Positions 34,924 to 42,334 of a stretch of 64,000 nucleotides of DNA are shown here, in pieces (positions within the stretch are counted from its first letter, which is position 1; every line of letters starts with the position of its first letter). The stretch covers positions 372,001 through 436,000 of the forward strand of contig NZ_JADOVH010000002.1 in assembly GCF_015751965.1 (NCBI RefSeq). The letters are read 5' to 3'. A program made the translations under genes and the position numbers. The stretch comes from Frigoribacterium sp. CG_9.8 (lineage in GTDB: Bacteria > Actinomycetota > Actinomycetes > Actinomycetales > Microbacteriaceae). The notes under the pieces are model-generated. The model was not told the origin of the DNA. It was given only the letters and a program-made list of their open reading frames with translations, and did not search any database.

Positions 34924-34952
34924 GGGGGACGGGGACGGGGACGGGGACGGGG
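34924..34952 (+). repeat. GGGGAC repeat, G-quadruplex motif
   Basis: Five G-tracts of 4-5 G separated by AC, the strictest form of the G4 motif, about 115 bp upstream of the rpsO start and about 20 bp upstream of a possible -10 (TAAACT near 34975). Confidence 0.85.
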
Positions 34953-35066
34953 CTGGCGAACCACCCCGGAGTGCTAAACTTCGAAGGTTGCCGTCCAACG
35001 GCCGCGGATAAAGAGAGCTCGCACAGTCAGTGTCGGGCACCGCGCAACGAGTGAGAGGGGTCATCT

Positions 35067-35336
35067 ATGCCATTAGCACCAGATGCCAAGAAGACGATTA
35101 TCGACGAGTACGCCACCCATCCCGGTGACACCGGCAGCCCCGAGGTGCAGGTCGCAATGCTGACCGCCCGCATCAAAGATCTCACCGAGCACCTGAAAGA
35201 GCACAAGCACGACCATCATTCCCGTCGGGGACTGCTCCTGCTGGTTGGCCAGCGTCGTCGCCTGCTCGGTTACCTGCAAGACATCGACATCTCGCGTTAC
35301 CGCACGCTCATCGAGCGGCTCGGACTGCGTCGCTAG
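35067..35336 (+). CDS. rpsO: 30S ribosomal protein S15
   Basis: 89 residues, the usual S15 length. Starts ATG 35067 with AGAGGGG 6 nt upstream. Conserved core [25 protein letters not shown] binds 16S rRNA at the h20-h22 junction. In most bacteria rpsO is followed directly by pnp; here about 7 kb of other genes intervene. A strong intrinsic terminator follows at 35434-35466. Confidence 0.98.
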   Translation: MPLAPDAKKTIIDEYATHPGDTGSPEVQVAMLTARIKDLTEHLKEHKHDHHSRRGLLLLVGQRRRLLGYLQDIDISRYRTLIERLGLRR

Positions 35337-35386
35337 ATTCACGTCGCGAGATCCACGTCGCTAGATCCACGTCTCTAGCTCTAGCT
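35331..35386. repeat. 14-bp tandem repeat x4 starting at the rpsO stop
   Basis: Units CGCTAGATTCACGT, CGCGAGATCCACGT, CGCTAGATCCACGT and CTCTAGCTCTAGCT. The first unit contains the last Arg codon and TAG stop of rpsO, so the array looks derived from the gene end. Confidence 0.9.
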
Positions 35387-35433
35387 TCAGCTCTGACCAG
35401 TCGATCGGGTCTTCCAACCTGATCACGTGACGG

Positions 35434-35466
35434 AAAGCCCGTCCTGCATGCAGGACGGGCTTTTCT
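35434..35466 (+). terminator. intrinsic terminator of rpsO
   Basis: Perfect 24-bp palindrome at 35437-35460 (arms GCCCGTCCTGCA) preceded by AAA and followed by TTTTCT: a textbook Rho-independent terminator about 100 bp after the rpsO stop. Confidence 0.93.
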
Positions 35467-35623
35467 GCGCCGCGGTAGCGGTCCCATTCTGCGGAATCCA
35501 CACGTGGCTGAAGCGCTGGAGAAAAGCCGTGTTTCGCTGATAGTTTTCTGTGAAGCCGCTGCAAGGAATCATTCGGTGCCTTTTTGTGTTGACTACTTAA
35601 GTAACAGCAGTGAAAGGTCGCAC

Positions 35624-36076
35624 ATGGGAAGAGTCAACGAAGAAGTCGAAGCCGAAAACGGCACCGTCCTCAAGTATCAGCACCACGCAAATGGTCGCGG
35701 GTTCGTATCACCGAAGGCCCGCGTGCAGCCGACCACCTTCGTGGCGGCCACGGCGTATATCGAGGCGGATGCCCGGGTCGGCGACAACGGCACAATTGGG
35801 TCGGGCAGTTGGATCGACCGTGGCGTGATTCTCGGAGAGCGCGTATTCATCGGGCAAAACGTGCACATCGGCCGCGACACCGTCGTGGGCAATGACGTAA
35901 GGCTTGGTAGCCACTCGCGGATTGGCGCAAATGTGCGCATCGCTGGCGGAATGCGCATTGACGCAGACACTCAGGTGCCGGATGCAACGGTGATCGGCAC
36001 CCCACTCGAATCGGCGATGCCGGTCAAGCGCCCCGCTGGCCGGGTCAGCAGCTACGTGTCGGACCGAGCCGCGTAA
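35624..36076 (+). CDS. hexapeptide-repeat (left-handed beta-helix) protein
   Basis: 150 residues from ATG 35624 (GAAAGG upstream); in-frame starts from 35504 lack similarity. About six [LIV]GxxxxI-type hexapeptide turns (GDNGTIGSGSWIDRGVILGERVFIG and onward) form a left-handed beta helix as in acyltransferases and gamma-carbonic anhydrases. The zinc-binding His triad of gamma-carbonic anhydrases is not evident, so enzymatic function is uncertain. A palindrome TACTTAAGTA lies at 35594-35603 just upstream and may be an operator. Confidence 0.8.
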   Translation: MGRVNEEVEAENGTVLKYQHHANGRGFVSPKARVQPTTFVAATAYIEADARVGDNGTIGSGSWIDRGVILGERVFIGQNVHIGRDTVVGNDVRLGSHSRIGANVRIAGGMRIDADTQVPDATVIGTPLESAMPVKRPAGRVSSYVSDRAA

Positions 36077-36085
36077 CGTACCGAT

Positions 36086-36204
36086 GCTGAACAGTTCTGA
36101 CTGCTGAACAGTTCTGACTGCTGAATAGCTTTGACTGCTGAATAGCTTTGACGGCTGAACAGTTCTGACTGCTGAATAGCTCTGACTGCTGAGCAGTTCT
36201 GACA
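36086..36204. repeat. 17-bp tandem repeat x7
   Basis: Units GCTGAACAGTTCTGACT or GCTGAATAGCTTTGACT with exact period 17, starting 9 nt after the stop of the hexapeptide gene. Confidence 0.95.
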
Positions 36205-36214
36205 CAGCGAAACA

Positions 36215-36246
36215 CGAGAGGCCAGCCCAGGAGGGCTGGCCTCTCG
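36215..36246. terminator. strong bidirectional hairpin
   Basis: Perfect 14-bp stem (36215-36228 with 36233-36246, arms CGAGAGGCCAGCCC) and 4-nt loop between the convergent hexapeptide and dctA genes. T-rich sequence follows on the minus-strand side (TGTTTCG). Likely terminator for both. Confidence 0.85.
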
Positions 36247-36253
36247 CGCGTGT

Positions 36254-37702
36254 TCAGCGGGTCTTCAGCGGTTGGCGTTCCGGCCCTTCGACCATCACAG
36301 TGATTGCCGCGGTGGTCGGCACCGAGTCAGCAGCGTTGTCTGCAGCGTTGTCTGCAGCACCGTGTTTATCTGTGTTGCGCCTAGCAGTGTCGTGGCCATC
36401 CGTTCCCGACAGCATCGACTCCAGATAGGGACGCTCACCCGAAAGCACGGCACGCACCTGAGAAGTGTCGATCTGTCGGGTCCAGCGACCGATGAGGAGG
36501 GTGGCCACGGCATTTCCGGTGAAGTTGGTCACCGCGCGGGCTTCTGACATGAAGCGGTCGATACCCACGATCACGCCTACGCCGTTTACGAGGTCCGGCC
36601 GGTAGGTCTGCAGACCACCCGCAAGCGTGGCAAGTCCGGCACCGGTGACGCCGGCGGCACCCTTCGAGGCGAGAATCATGAAGGCGAGAAGGCCGATCTG
36701 TTCCCCAATCTCCAGTGGCTTGTCCATGGCGTTCGCGATGAAGAGGGATGCCATCGTGAGATAGATCGCGGTGCCGTCGAGATTGAACGAATAGCCGGTT
36801 GGCACGGTGATTCCCACTACCGACTTCGAGACACCGAGATGCTCCATCTTGGAGATGAGCCGGGGGAGGGCGGCCTCGGATGACGATGTTCCCACGATGA
36901 GCAGGTATTCACGCCCGAGGTATTTCATCAGGCTGAAAATGTTGACCCCGGTGACGACCCGCAGCATGGTGCCGAGGATCACGATGATGAAAACCGCGCA
37001 GGTGATGTAGAAGCCGACCAGCAGGGTTGCCAGACTCACCAGCGCGCCACCACCCGTGTTGCCGACCACTGCGGCGATGGCCCCAAAGGCCCCGAGTGGG
37101 GCGAGCCAGAGCACCATGCTCAGGATTCTAAAGACCAGTGCTTGCAGGCTCTTCACCGCTTCGAGGATGCCCGTGCCCTTGTCGCCGAGGCCCTGGAGTG
37201 CAAAGCCCACCAGCAGTGCGACGAGCAAGACCTGGAGGATGCTGCCGGAGGTGAAGGAAGAAAAGAGAGTCTCTGGGATGATGCCGAGAACGAAGTCCGT
37301 TCCGCTCACCGGCTCGCCGACCGCCTTGTAGGTGGATGTCGCGATGTTGAGCCCGGTGCCGGGGTGCAGCAGGTTGCCCACCACGAGTCCGATCCCGAGC
37401 GCGAAGGTCGACATGATGAGGAAGTAGCTGATCGCGAGCCCCCCGATCTTTCCGACGGTAGCTGCCTTCGCGATCGAGCCGACGCCGATCACGATCGTGC
37501 AGAAGATCACCGGGGCGATCATCATCTTGATCAGCAGTACGAATCCCTTGCCGATCGGGTCGAGAGTCTTGGCGAACTCGGGGGCGGTGAGGCCAAGGAT
37601 TGCCCCCGCAGCCACGGCGACGATCACCGCGATGTAGAGGTAGTGATTGCGGTCGATGCGGCGAAGTATCCCGCGTCGTGGTGTGTTCAGCGTTTCTGCC
37701 AT
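36254..37702 (-). CDS. dctA: C4-dicarboxylate:cation symporter DctA
   Basis: 482 residues from ATG 37702 (AGGA upstream); the open frame to 37786 is dctB-promoter territory. DAACS family: GKGFVLLIKMMIAPVIFCTIVIG, the serine-rich re-entrant loop TSSSEAALPRLISKM, SFNLDGTAIYL, and ASKGAAGVTGAG are diagnostic. Imports succinate, fumarate and malate with cations. The C terminus carries short ADNAADNAADS repeats from a 12-bp array. Divergent from the kinase/regulator pair that probably controls it. Confidence 0.93.
   Translation of the reverse strand: MAETLNTPRRGILRRIDRNHYLYIAVIVAVAAGAILGLTAPEFAKTLDPIGKGFVLLIKMMIAPVIFCTIVIGVGSIAKAATVGKIGGLAISYFLIMSTFALGIGLVVGNLLHPGTGLNIATSTYKAVGEPVSGTDFVLGIIPETLFSSFTSGSILQVLLVALLVGFALQGLGDKGTGILEAVKSLQALVFRILSMVLWLAPLGAFGAIAAVVGNTGGGALVSLATLLVGFYITCAVFIIVILGTMLRVVTGVNIFSLMKYLGREYLLIVGTSSSEAALPRLISKMEHLGVSKSVVGITVPTGYSFNLDGTAIYLTMASLFIANAMDKPLEIGEQIGLLAFMILASKGAAGVTGAGLATLAGGLQTYRPDLVNGVGVIVGIDRFMSEARAVTNFTGNAVATLLIGRWTRQIDTSQVRAVLSGERPYLESMLSGTDGHDTARRNTDKHGAADNAADNAADSVPTTAAITVMVEGPERQPLKTR
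36331..36361. repeat. 12-bp repeat x2.5 in dctA C terminus
   Basis: CAGCGTTGTCTG twice plus a partial copy, encoding Ala-Asp-Asn-Ala-type repeats on the minus strand. Confidence 0.75.
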
Positions 37703-37737
37703 GGCAGTCCTGTCTCTCGGAACGTCGTTGTGCCTGA

Positions 37738-37777
37738 CCTGTCGATGAGGTGTGCACGTAGCCTGTTCGATGAGATG
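37738..37777. promoter_or_regulatory. direct repeat in the dctA-dctB divergent region
   Basis: CCTGTCGATGAGGTG (37738-37752) and CCTGTTCGATGAGATG (37762-37777), 24 bp apart, between divergent dctA and dctB. Position suits a binding site for the adjacent response regulator; it could also be a decayed tandem duplication. Confidence 0.45.
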
Positions 37778-37824
37778 GCGTGGCACTACTTATGGTCATA
37801 CTGATCACGAGGGAGGTGCGATTG

Positions 37825-39462
37825 ATGACGCGAACTGAAGGACGATGGAGTATCGCCAGCCGGTTCTTTGCCGCGCAGCTTGTTGCCGTCATCCTGCTGA
37901 GCGGATGTCTCACCCTCGCTCTCTGGATCGTGTCGCGCCAGTCCGCTGACGACACTGCCGCGCGACTCAGTCTCGGCGTTTCGACCACGCTCGCGCGCGA
38001 CCCCTTCGTCATCGCCGCGGTGCAGACGTCCGACCCCACAGCCGAGCTCGAGCCGTATGCCCTCAGCATCGTGAAGTCTGCCGGTGTGGACTTCGTGACG
38101 ATCATGGATACCTCGGGTATTCGTTACACACACCCTGATAGCGCTCAAATCGGTGGCCGTTTCCTCGGAACCATAGCCACGGCGCTGCAGGGCGAGAGCC
38201 TCACTGAGACCTATACCGGCACTCTCGGCCCGTCGGTTCGGGCCGTCGTGCCGGTGATGCAGGGTGGACGAGTGATCGCGATCGTGTCGGCCGGTGTGAC
38301 TGTCGAACGAGTGCTCGCTTCGCTCGCTCCACGGATTCCCCTCGTCATCGGGGTCGCGGTGCTGCTCGTGGCACTCGGCACCGTCGGCGCGTTAATCGGG
38401 CGGCGAGCGCTGAGCAGGGTGACCGGGTCGATGCGGCCGGCCGAGCTCTCCCGCATGGTTGGGTATTACGAATCGGTGCTCCACTCGGTGCGCGAGGGGC
38501 TCATTCTCACCGACGATCGGGGGCGGGTCGTGCTCTATAACGACGAGGCAGCCGACCTCCTCGGCCTCCCGCCGACCCGGAGTGATCGACCACCCTCGAC
38601 GGTATCGGAGCTCGGCCTGCCGCCGTCGATCGCGTCGCTCATCGAGAGTCGGGTGCGCATCGTGGAGGAGTCCCACCTCGCGGGCGATCGCGTGTTGCTC
38701 GTCAACCAGGAGCCGGCGAGTCCCACCGGCTCTCGAACCCGCACGCAACTCGGCAGCCTCACCACGCTCCGGGATCTCACCGAGGTGCAACGGCTCTCCG
38801 GAGAACTCGAATCGGTGCGCACGCTCAGCGATGCCCTGCGCTCGCAGACCCACGAATACGCGAACCAGCTTCACACGGTGGTGTCGCTGCTCGAGCTCGG
38901 GCGCACCAGGGAGGCGATAGAGCTGATTGCCCACCAGACCCAGACCAGCCAGTCGCTTGCCGACGATCTGGTCGGAGCCTCATCCGAGCCGGCACTGGCC
39001 GCACTGCTCCTCGGCAAGGTCGCGCAGGCCAGTGAGCGCGGTGTGCAAATGCTGCTGGTGGTGGACGATGCGCTCGGGGCATCCGCCCTGCCAATTTCAG
39101 AGCTCGTCTCGGTGGTCGGCAATCTTGTCGATAACGCCATTGATGCTGCAAGCGGAGATTCATTGCATCGCGGATCCTCTCCAGCCACGGTCAGTGTGAA
39201 CCTCGCCTCTGACCCTGTCACGGGTGTGGTTCAGTGCACGGTCACCGACAGCGGTCCAGGGATCGACTCCGACCACCTCGGCCACATCTTCGATCGCGGC
39301 TTTTCGACGAAACCGGCACCAGCCGCAGGCCGCGGTTTCGGCCTCGCGGTGGTGCGTGACATCCTGGCTCGACGCGGGGGAGTGGTCGAGGTCGCGGCCT
39401 CCGGTCCGGAGGGCACCAGGTTCGTCGCCCGGTGGCCCCGCGCCGACCGGGGGCCGATGTGA
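37825..39462 (+). CDS. sensor histidine kinase, DctB/DcuS/CitA type
   Basis: 545 residues from ATG 37825 (GGAGG 7 nt before). First membrane helix (FFAAQLVAVILLSGCLTLALW), an extracytoplasmic PAS/sCache-like sensor (about 45-180), a second helix (PLVIGVAVLLVALGTVGALIG), a cytosolic PAS, then the CitA/DcuS H-box QTHEYANQLH with His343 and HATPase motifs NLVDNAIDAA, DSGPGID and GRGFGLAVV. The family senses di- and tricarboxylates in the periplasm. Next to dctA and overlapping the regulator gene by GTGA, so it is very likely the C4-dicarboxylate sensor. Confidence 0.9.
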   Translation: MTRTEGRWSIASRFFAAQLVAVILLSGCLTLALWIVSRQSADDTAARLSLGVSTTLARDPFVIAAVQTSDPTAELEPYALSIVKSAGVDFVTIMDTSGIRYTHPDSAQIGGRFLGTIATALQGESLTETYTGTLGPSVRAVVPVMQGGRVIAIVSAGVTVERVLASLAPRIPLVIGVAVLLVALGTVGALIGRRALSRVTGSMRPAELSRMVGYYESVLHSVREGLILTDDRGRVVLYNDEAADLLGLPPTRSDRPPSTVSELGLPPSIASLIESRVRIVEESHLAGDRVLLVNQEPASPTGSRTRTQLGSLTTLRDLTEVQRLSGELESVRTLSDALRSQTHEYANQLHTVVSLLELGRTREAIELIAHQTQTSQSLADDLVGASSEPALAALLLGKVAQASERGVQMLLVVDDALGASALPISELVSVVGNLVDNAIDAASGDSLHRGSSPATVSVNLASDPVTGVVQCTVTDSGPGIDSDHLGHIFDRGFSTKPAPAAGRGFGLAVVRDILARRGGVVEVAASGPEGTRFVARWPRADRGPM

Positions 39463-40145
39463 TCCGCACCCTGATCGTCGAAGATGATGCCCTGACAGCC
39501 GAGGCCCATGCAGATTATCTCGGCCGCATCGAGGGCTTCGAACTGGTCGGAATCGCGCGCACTGCTGCTGCTGCACAGGCGGCGATCCGCGACTCGGTCG
39601 TGGGAGCTGCGATCGACCTCGTACTGCTCGACATGAACCTGCCCGACGGCCACGGACTCGAACTCGCCCGGCGAATCCGCTCCTCGGGAATTCGAGTCGA
39701 CATCATCGCGATCACCGCTGTTCGCGAGACGGATGTAGTGCGCACAGCGATCTCGGCCGGCGTCGTGCAATACCTGATAAAGCCATTCTCGTTTGCCGTA
39801 TTCCGTGACCGCCTCCAGTCCTATCTCGAGTACCGACGCCAACTCGAGAGCTCCGGCACGGCAACGACCCAGGCAGACATCGACGGCATGCTCGCCTCCC
39901 TGCGCCCCGCGGCTCCCGCACCACTACCCAAGGGGCTTGCGGTATCCACTCTTGCGGCCGTCGTCGGTTACCTCAGGGGCGCGTCGGGGCCGGTGTCTTC
40001 GGTGCAGGCGGCGGAGGCACTCGATCTCTCCCGGGTCACCGCGCGTCGGTACCTTGAGCACCTTGCTGACAACAATCGCGTGACTCGTTCGCCACGCTAT
40101 GGTGCTCCTGGCCGCCCGGAATTCGAGTACCGCTGGGCTGTTTGA
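39459..40145 (+). CDS. response regulator of CitB/DcuR/DctR type
   Basis: 228 residues from the GTG overlapping the kinase stop. Receiver domain with VEDD at the start, phospho-acceptor Asp58 (LVLLDMNLPDG), Thr in ITAV and Lys in LIKPFSF. The output domain has a winged-helix pattern SSVQAAEALDLSRVTARRYLEHL, as in CitB/DcuR regulators of dicarboxylate or citrate transport. Probably activates dctA across the 122-bp divergent region. Confidence 0.9.
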   Translation: MIRTLIVEDDALTAEAHADYLGRIEGFELVGIARTAAAAQAAIRDSVVGAAIDLVLLDMNLPDGHGLELARRIRSSGIRVDIIAITAVRETDVVRTAISAGVVQYLIKPFSFAVFRDRLQSYLEYRRQLESSGTATTQADIDGMLASLRPAAPAPLPKGLAVSTLAAVVGYLRGASGPVSSVQAAEALDLSRVTARRYLEHLADNNRVTRSPRYGAPGRPEFEYRWAV

Positions 40146-40177
40146 TGCTGCTGCTGTTGTTTGTTCCCCTTGGTCAG

Positions 40178-40220
40178 GTGGGTTCGGGTCGGGTCGGGTC
40201 GGGTCGGGACGGGTCGGGTT
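40178..40220 (+). repeat. GGGTC 5-bp repeat, G-quadruplex motif
   Basis: About eight GGGTC/GGGAC units on the + strand between dctR and the next small gene, forming more than four GGG tracts with 2-nt loops. It may fold in the transcript ahead of the gene at 40288. Confidence 0.85.
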
Positions 40221-40287
40221 CGAAGTGCACCACTTCCGAGCTGCGGTACCAGTTCGAGGGGTCGACCGCGCTCGGTAGCATTCACGC

Positions 40288-40716
40288 ATGGCCTTTTGGA
40301 ATCGTGTGCCCGCCGACCGGTCACTTGCGCGGAATGATCGTGGATCCGGTTCCTTCAATGACTACCGATACAACCTGCTGCCCAATAGCGCCCGCACGAC
40401 CCTGCGGCTTGCCAACAGCGCTGCGTGCCAGGACGAACTCCAGCGCATCGTCGACAGTGGCGAGGGCGCGCTTGAGACGGCCATTTCGCGCCGCAGTCTC
40501 GAAGAGGAGCGCACGGATGCTCCGATGGACATCCGTCTGTTCTCTGGATCGCGTGTTACCGGCGTGGTCGGCACGATCCCGCGCGGACTGGAACCGGTCG
40601 TGGATGAGGCCCTCGGCCGCCTTGGTGCCGCCGGCAGGAAAACCCGTATCCCGGCATCCGTGCAGAAGACGCGAAGCGGATGGCGCGTGGACCTGTTCAT
40701 CGGACGGACTCGCTGA
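40288..40716 (+). CDS. conserved small protein of unknown function
   Basis: 142 residues, ATG 40288, preceded by no obvious ribosome site. Basic and polar, with an ordered-looking C-terminal half (VTGVVGTIPRGLEPVVDEALGRLG ... RSGWRVDLFIGRTR) that could be an alpha/beta domain. No signal peptide or membrane segment. The next gene starts 37 nt before its stop. I do not recognise the family. Confidence 0.6.
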   Translation: MAFWNRVPADRSLARNDRGSGSFNDYRYNLLPNSARTTLRLANSAACQDELQRIVDSGEGALETAISRRSLEEERTDAPMDIRLFSGSRVTGVVGTIPRGLEPVVDEALGRLGAAGRKTRIPASVQKTRSGWRVDLFIGRTR

Positions 40717-41354
40717 CCCGCCGGATCTGCCGCGGCCGTCGCGCGCTCGCCGTGATCGCCGTCGCGTCGGCCCTCATGCTGCTCGCGGGATGCGCCGGAG
40801 GGCCGATGCCCGATCCGCTCGGCCCGCAGCGTAGGCAGCAGATCCGCCAGGCCATCCTCGATGCGCACTGGGCACCGGTCGTGGCGGACTATCCCGACGC
40901 GATCAGGCCGGCGGTGCCCACCATGACCCCGGTCAGCGATTATGACCAGCCTTCCGCCGTGCTTGCCTGTCTGCGATCGACCGGAATTCCGGCATCGCCA
41001 ACCGATAACGGGTTTCGCTACAGCTCAACCCGGGGCCAGTCCCAGCTCGAGGCTGTGCGTTATGGCTGCTCGGCAAGTGCGCCATCCGAATCGGAGCTGG
41101 AGTCATACCTGAGTGGCAGTTCTCGTGCGGCCCTGTTCGACTATCGGCGCACGATCGTGCGGCCGTGCCTGCTTGCGGCGGGCGCGACGTCGCCAGCACC
41201 TCCCGATGGGGGTGCGACCGACTATTTTCCTGCCGCACTGGCGGCCTGGAACCCCTTCATGGAGATCCGAGCATCACAGCCCCGTGCGGGCACAGTCGCC
41301 TATCTCGAGAAGCGGTGCCCTCCCCTTCCGTCGTGGCTTGTGCTTACCGAGTGA
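40680..41354 (+). CDS. putative lipoprotein
   Basis: 224 residues. N terminus RRICRGRRALAVIAVASALMLLAGCAGG has a basic n-region, hydrophobic core and lipobox LAGC, so it is predicted to be exported and lipid-anchored. The mature part contains five further cysteines (LACLRSTG, RYGCSAS, VRPCLL, KRCPP) that may pair. Function unknown. The start overlaps the preceding gene by 37 nt, hinting at coupling; a shorter start downstream would lose the basic n-region. Confidence 0.72.
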   Translation: MARGPVHRTDSLTRRICRGRRALAVIAVASALMLLAGCAGGPMPDPLGPQRRQQIRQAILDAHWAPVVADYPDAIRPAVPTMTPVSDYDQPSAVLACLRSTGIPASPTDNGFRYSSTRGQSQLEAVRYGCSASAPSESELESYLSGSSRAALFDYRRTIVRPCLLAAGATSPAPPDGGATDYFPAALAAWNPFMEIRASQPRAGTVAYLEKRCPPLPSWLVLTE

Positions 41355-41490
41355 CGACATCGAAGCGCAGTGATCACCGATGCCGTGGGGGCCGCCGCCA
41401 CGGATGCCAACACGGACGCCAACATGGCCAGTGGAGCCTTGGCTGGCTGGCACATCCAGAACGCTCAGGCTGCCGGGGCATGCTTAAACC

Positions 41491-41925
41491 ATGTTCCGAC
41501 GGCATCCTCTCCTCACCCTCGTGACCGTCGGGTACCTCACGGCGGTCGGCTGGATCACGCTCGGTCCACAGCCGATCAACACCGGCACCGGGTACTGGCT
41601 GTGGCGGGCACTTCGCTTCTTCTCCAACTATGAATCGACTCGCTGGTTGACCTACGATCGGGTCGAATTCCTCTCCAACGTCGCTATGTTTCTGCCGATC
41701 GGCGTTTTCTTCGTGCTGTTGTTCGGGCGACGACTGTGGTTTATCAGCATCATCAGCGGGGTGCTCCTCACCTGTGCGATCGAGCTCGCCCAGCGATTCA
41801 TGCCCGGCCGCGTCTCGGATGTTCGCGACATCGTGGCCAACAGTGTTGGCACGGTTGCGGGTGTGCTCATCGCCCTGGTGCTCACGCGGGCGAAGGCACG
41901 GCAGCTGCGCACCCAGCGCGCCTGA
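41491..41925 (+). CDS. VanZ-family membrane protein
   Basis: 144 residues with four predicted helices. VanZ-like features: GWITLGPQP near the start, FLSNVAMFLPIGVFFVLLF, and the C-terminal AIELAQRFMPGRVSDVRDIVANSVGTVAG, which is the most conserved block. VanZ proteins are associated with glycopeptide tolerance in some operons, but most chromosomal copies are of unknown function. No van genes nearby. Confidence 0.85.
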   Translation: MFRRHPLLTLVTVGYLTAVGWITLGPQPINTGTGYWLWRALRFFSNYESTRWLTYDRVEFLSNVAMFLPIGVFFVLLFGRRLWFISIISGVLLTCAIELAQRFMPGRVSDVRDIVANSVGTVAGVLIALVLTRAKARQLRTQRA

Positions 41926-42334
41926 TTTCGGGTTGGGGAGCCGCGAGAGCCGCGGGAGCCGCCAGAGCCGTCGCGGCCGTCTGTCTCCGCCGTGAGTGTC
42001 GCATCCTAGATTCGGATAGTTGCGGCTGATAGCATAGTGGAGGTTGATTTTCTCTGTTGTCGCTAGCGGCGGTGGACAAACAGCCACTGGAGCAGGCCGG
42101 CACGAGGCTGGTCAGTAGTGGTGAACCCCTGAATCCCATGCGATTGAAGTCCATGAGATTCAGTGTTTTTCTACTGTTGACCAGAGCTGTGTGTCGATGC
42201 GGACTACCCGCATCTGACACCACTGCCAAAGCGCCGCGACGTTGTCGTGCGCCCCCCTCTGCTGAGACTCCTGCTCTGTGACGAGTCGCGACCCACACGG
42301 GGTTACGACGTAAAACAAAGGAGATAACCCCCCT
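41926..42334. other. pnp upstream region
   Basis: 409 bp before pnp with no recognised gene. 41938-41980 holds irregular AGCCGCGAG-type 9-10-bp repeats. A weak promoter candidate is TAGATT (42008) with TAGCAT (42031) after a 17-nt gap. The remainder is a long leader up to the pnp ribosome site GGAG at 42320-42323. No riboswitch was recognised. Confidence 0.4.

Noticed and set aside
36086-36204. LexA/SOS boxes in GAACAGTTC of the 17-bp repeat
   Set aside because: The actinobacterial box needs four bases between GAAC and GTTC; here there is one, and several units have lost the motif.
41491-41925. Glycopeptide resistance locus from VanZ
   Set aside because: No vanHAX or vanRS; VanZ-like proteins are widespread.
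41926-42334. Riboswitch in the long pnp leader
   Set aside because: No conserved aptamer core could be recognised; mostly low-complexity repeats and unstructured sequence.
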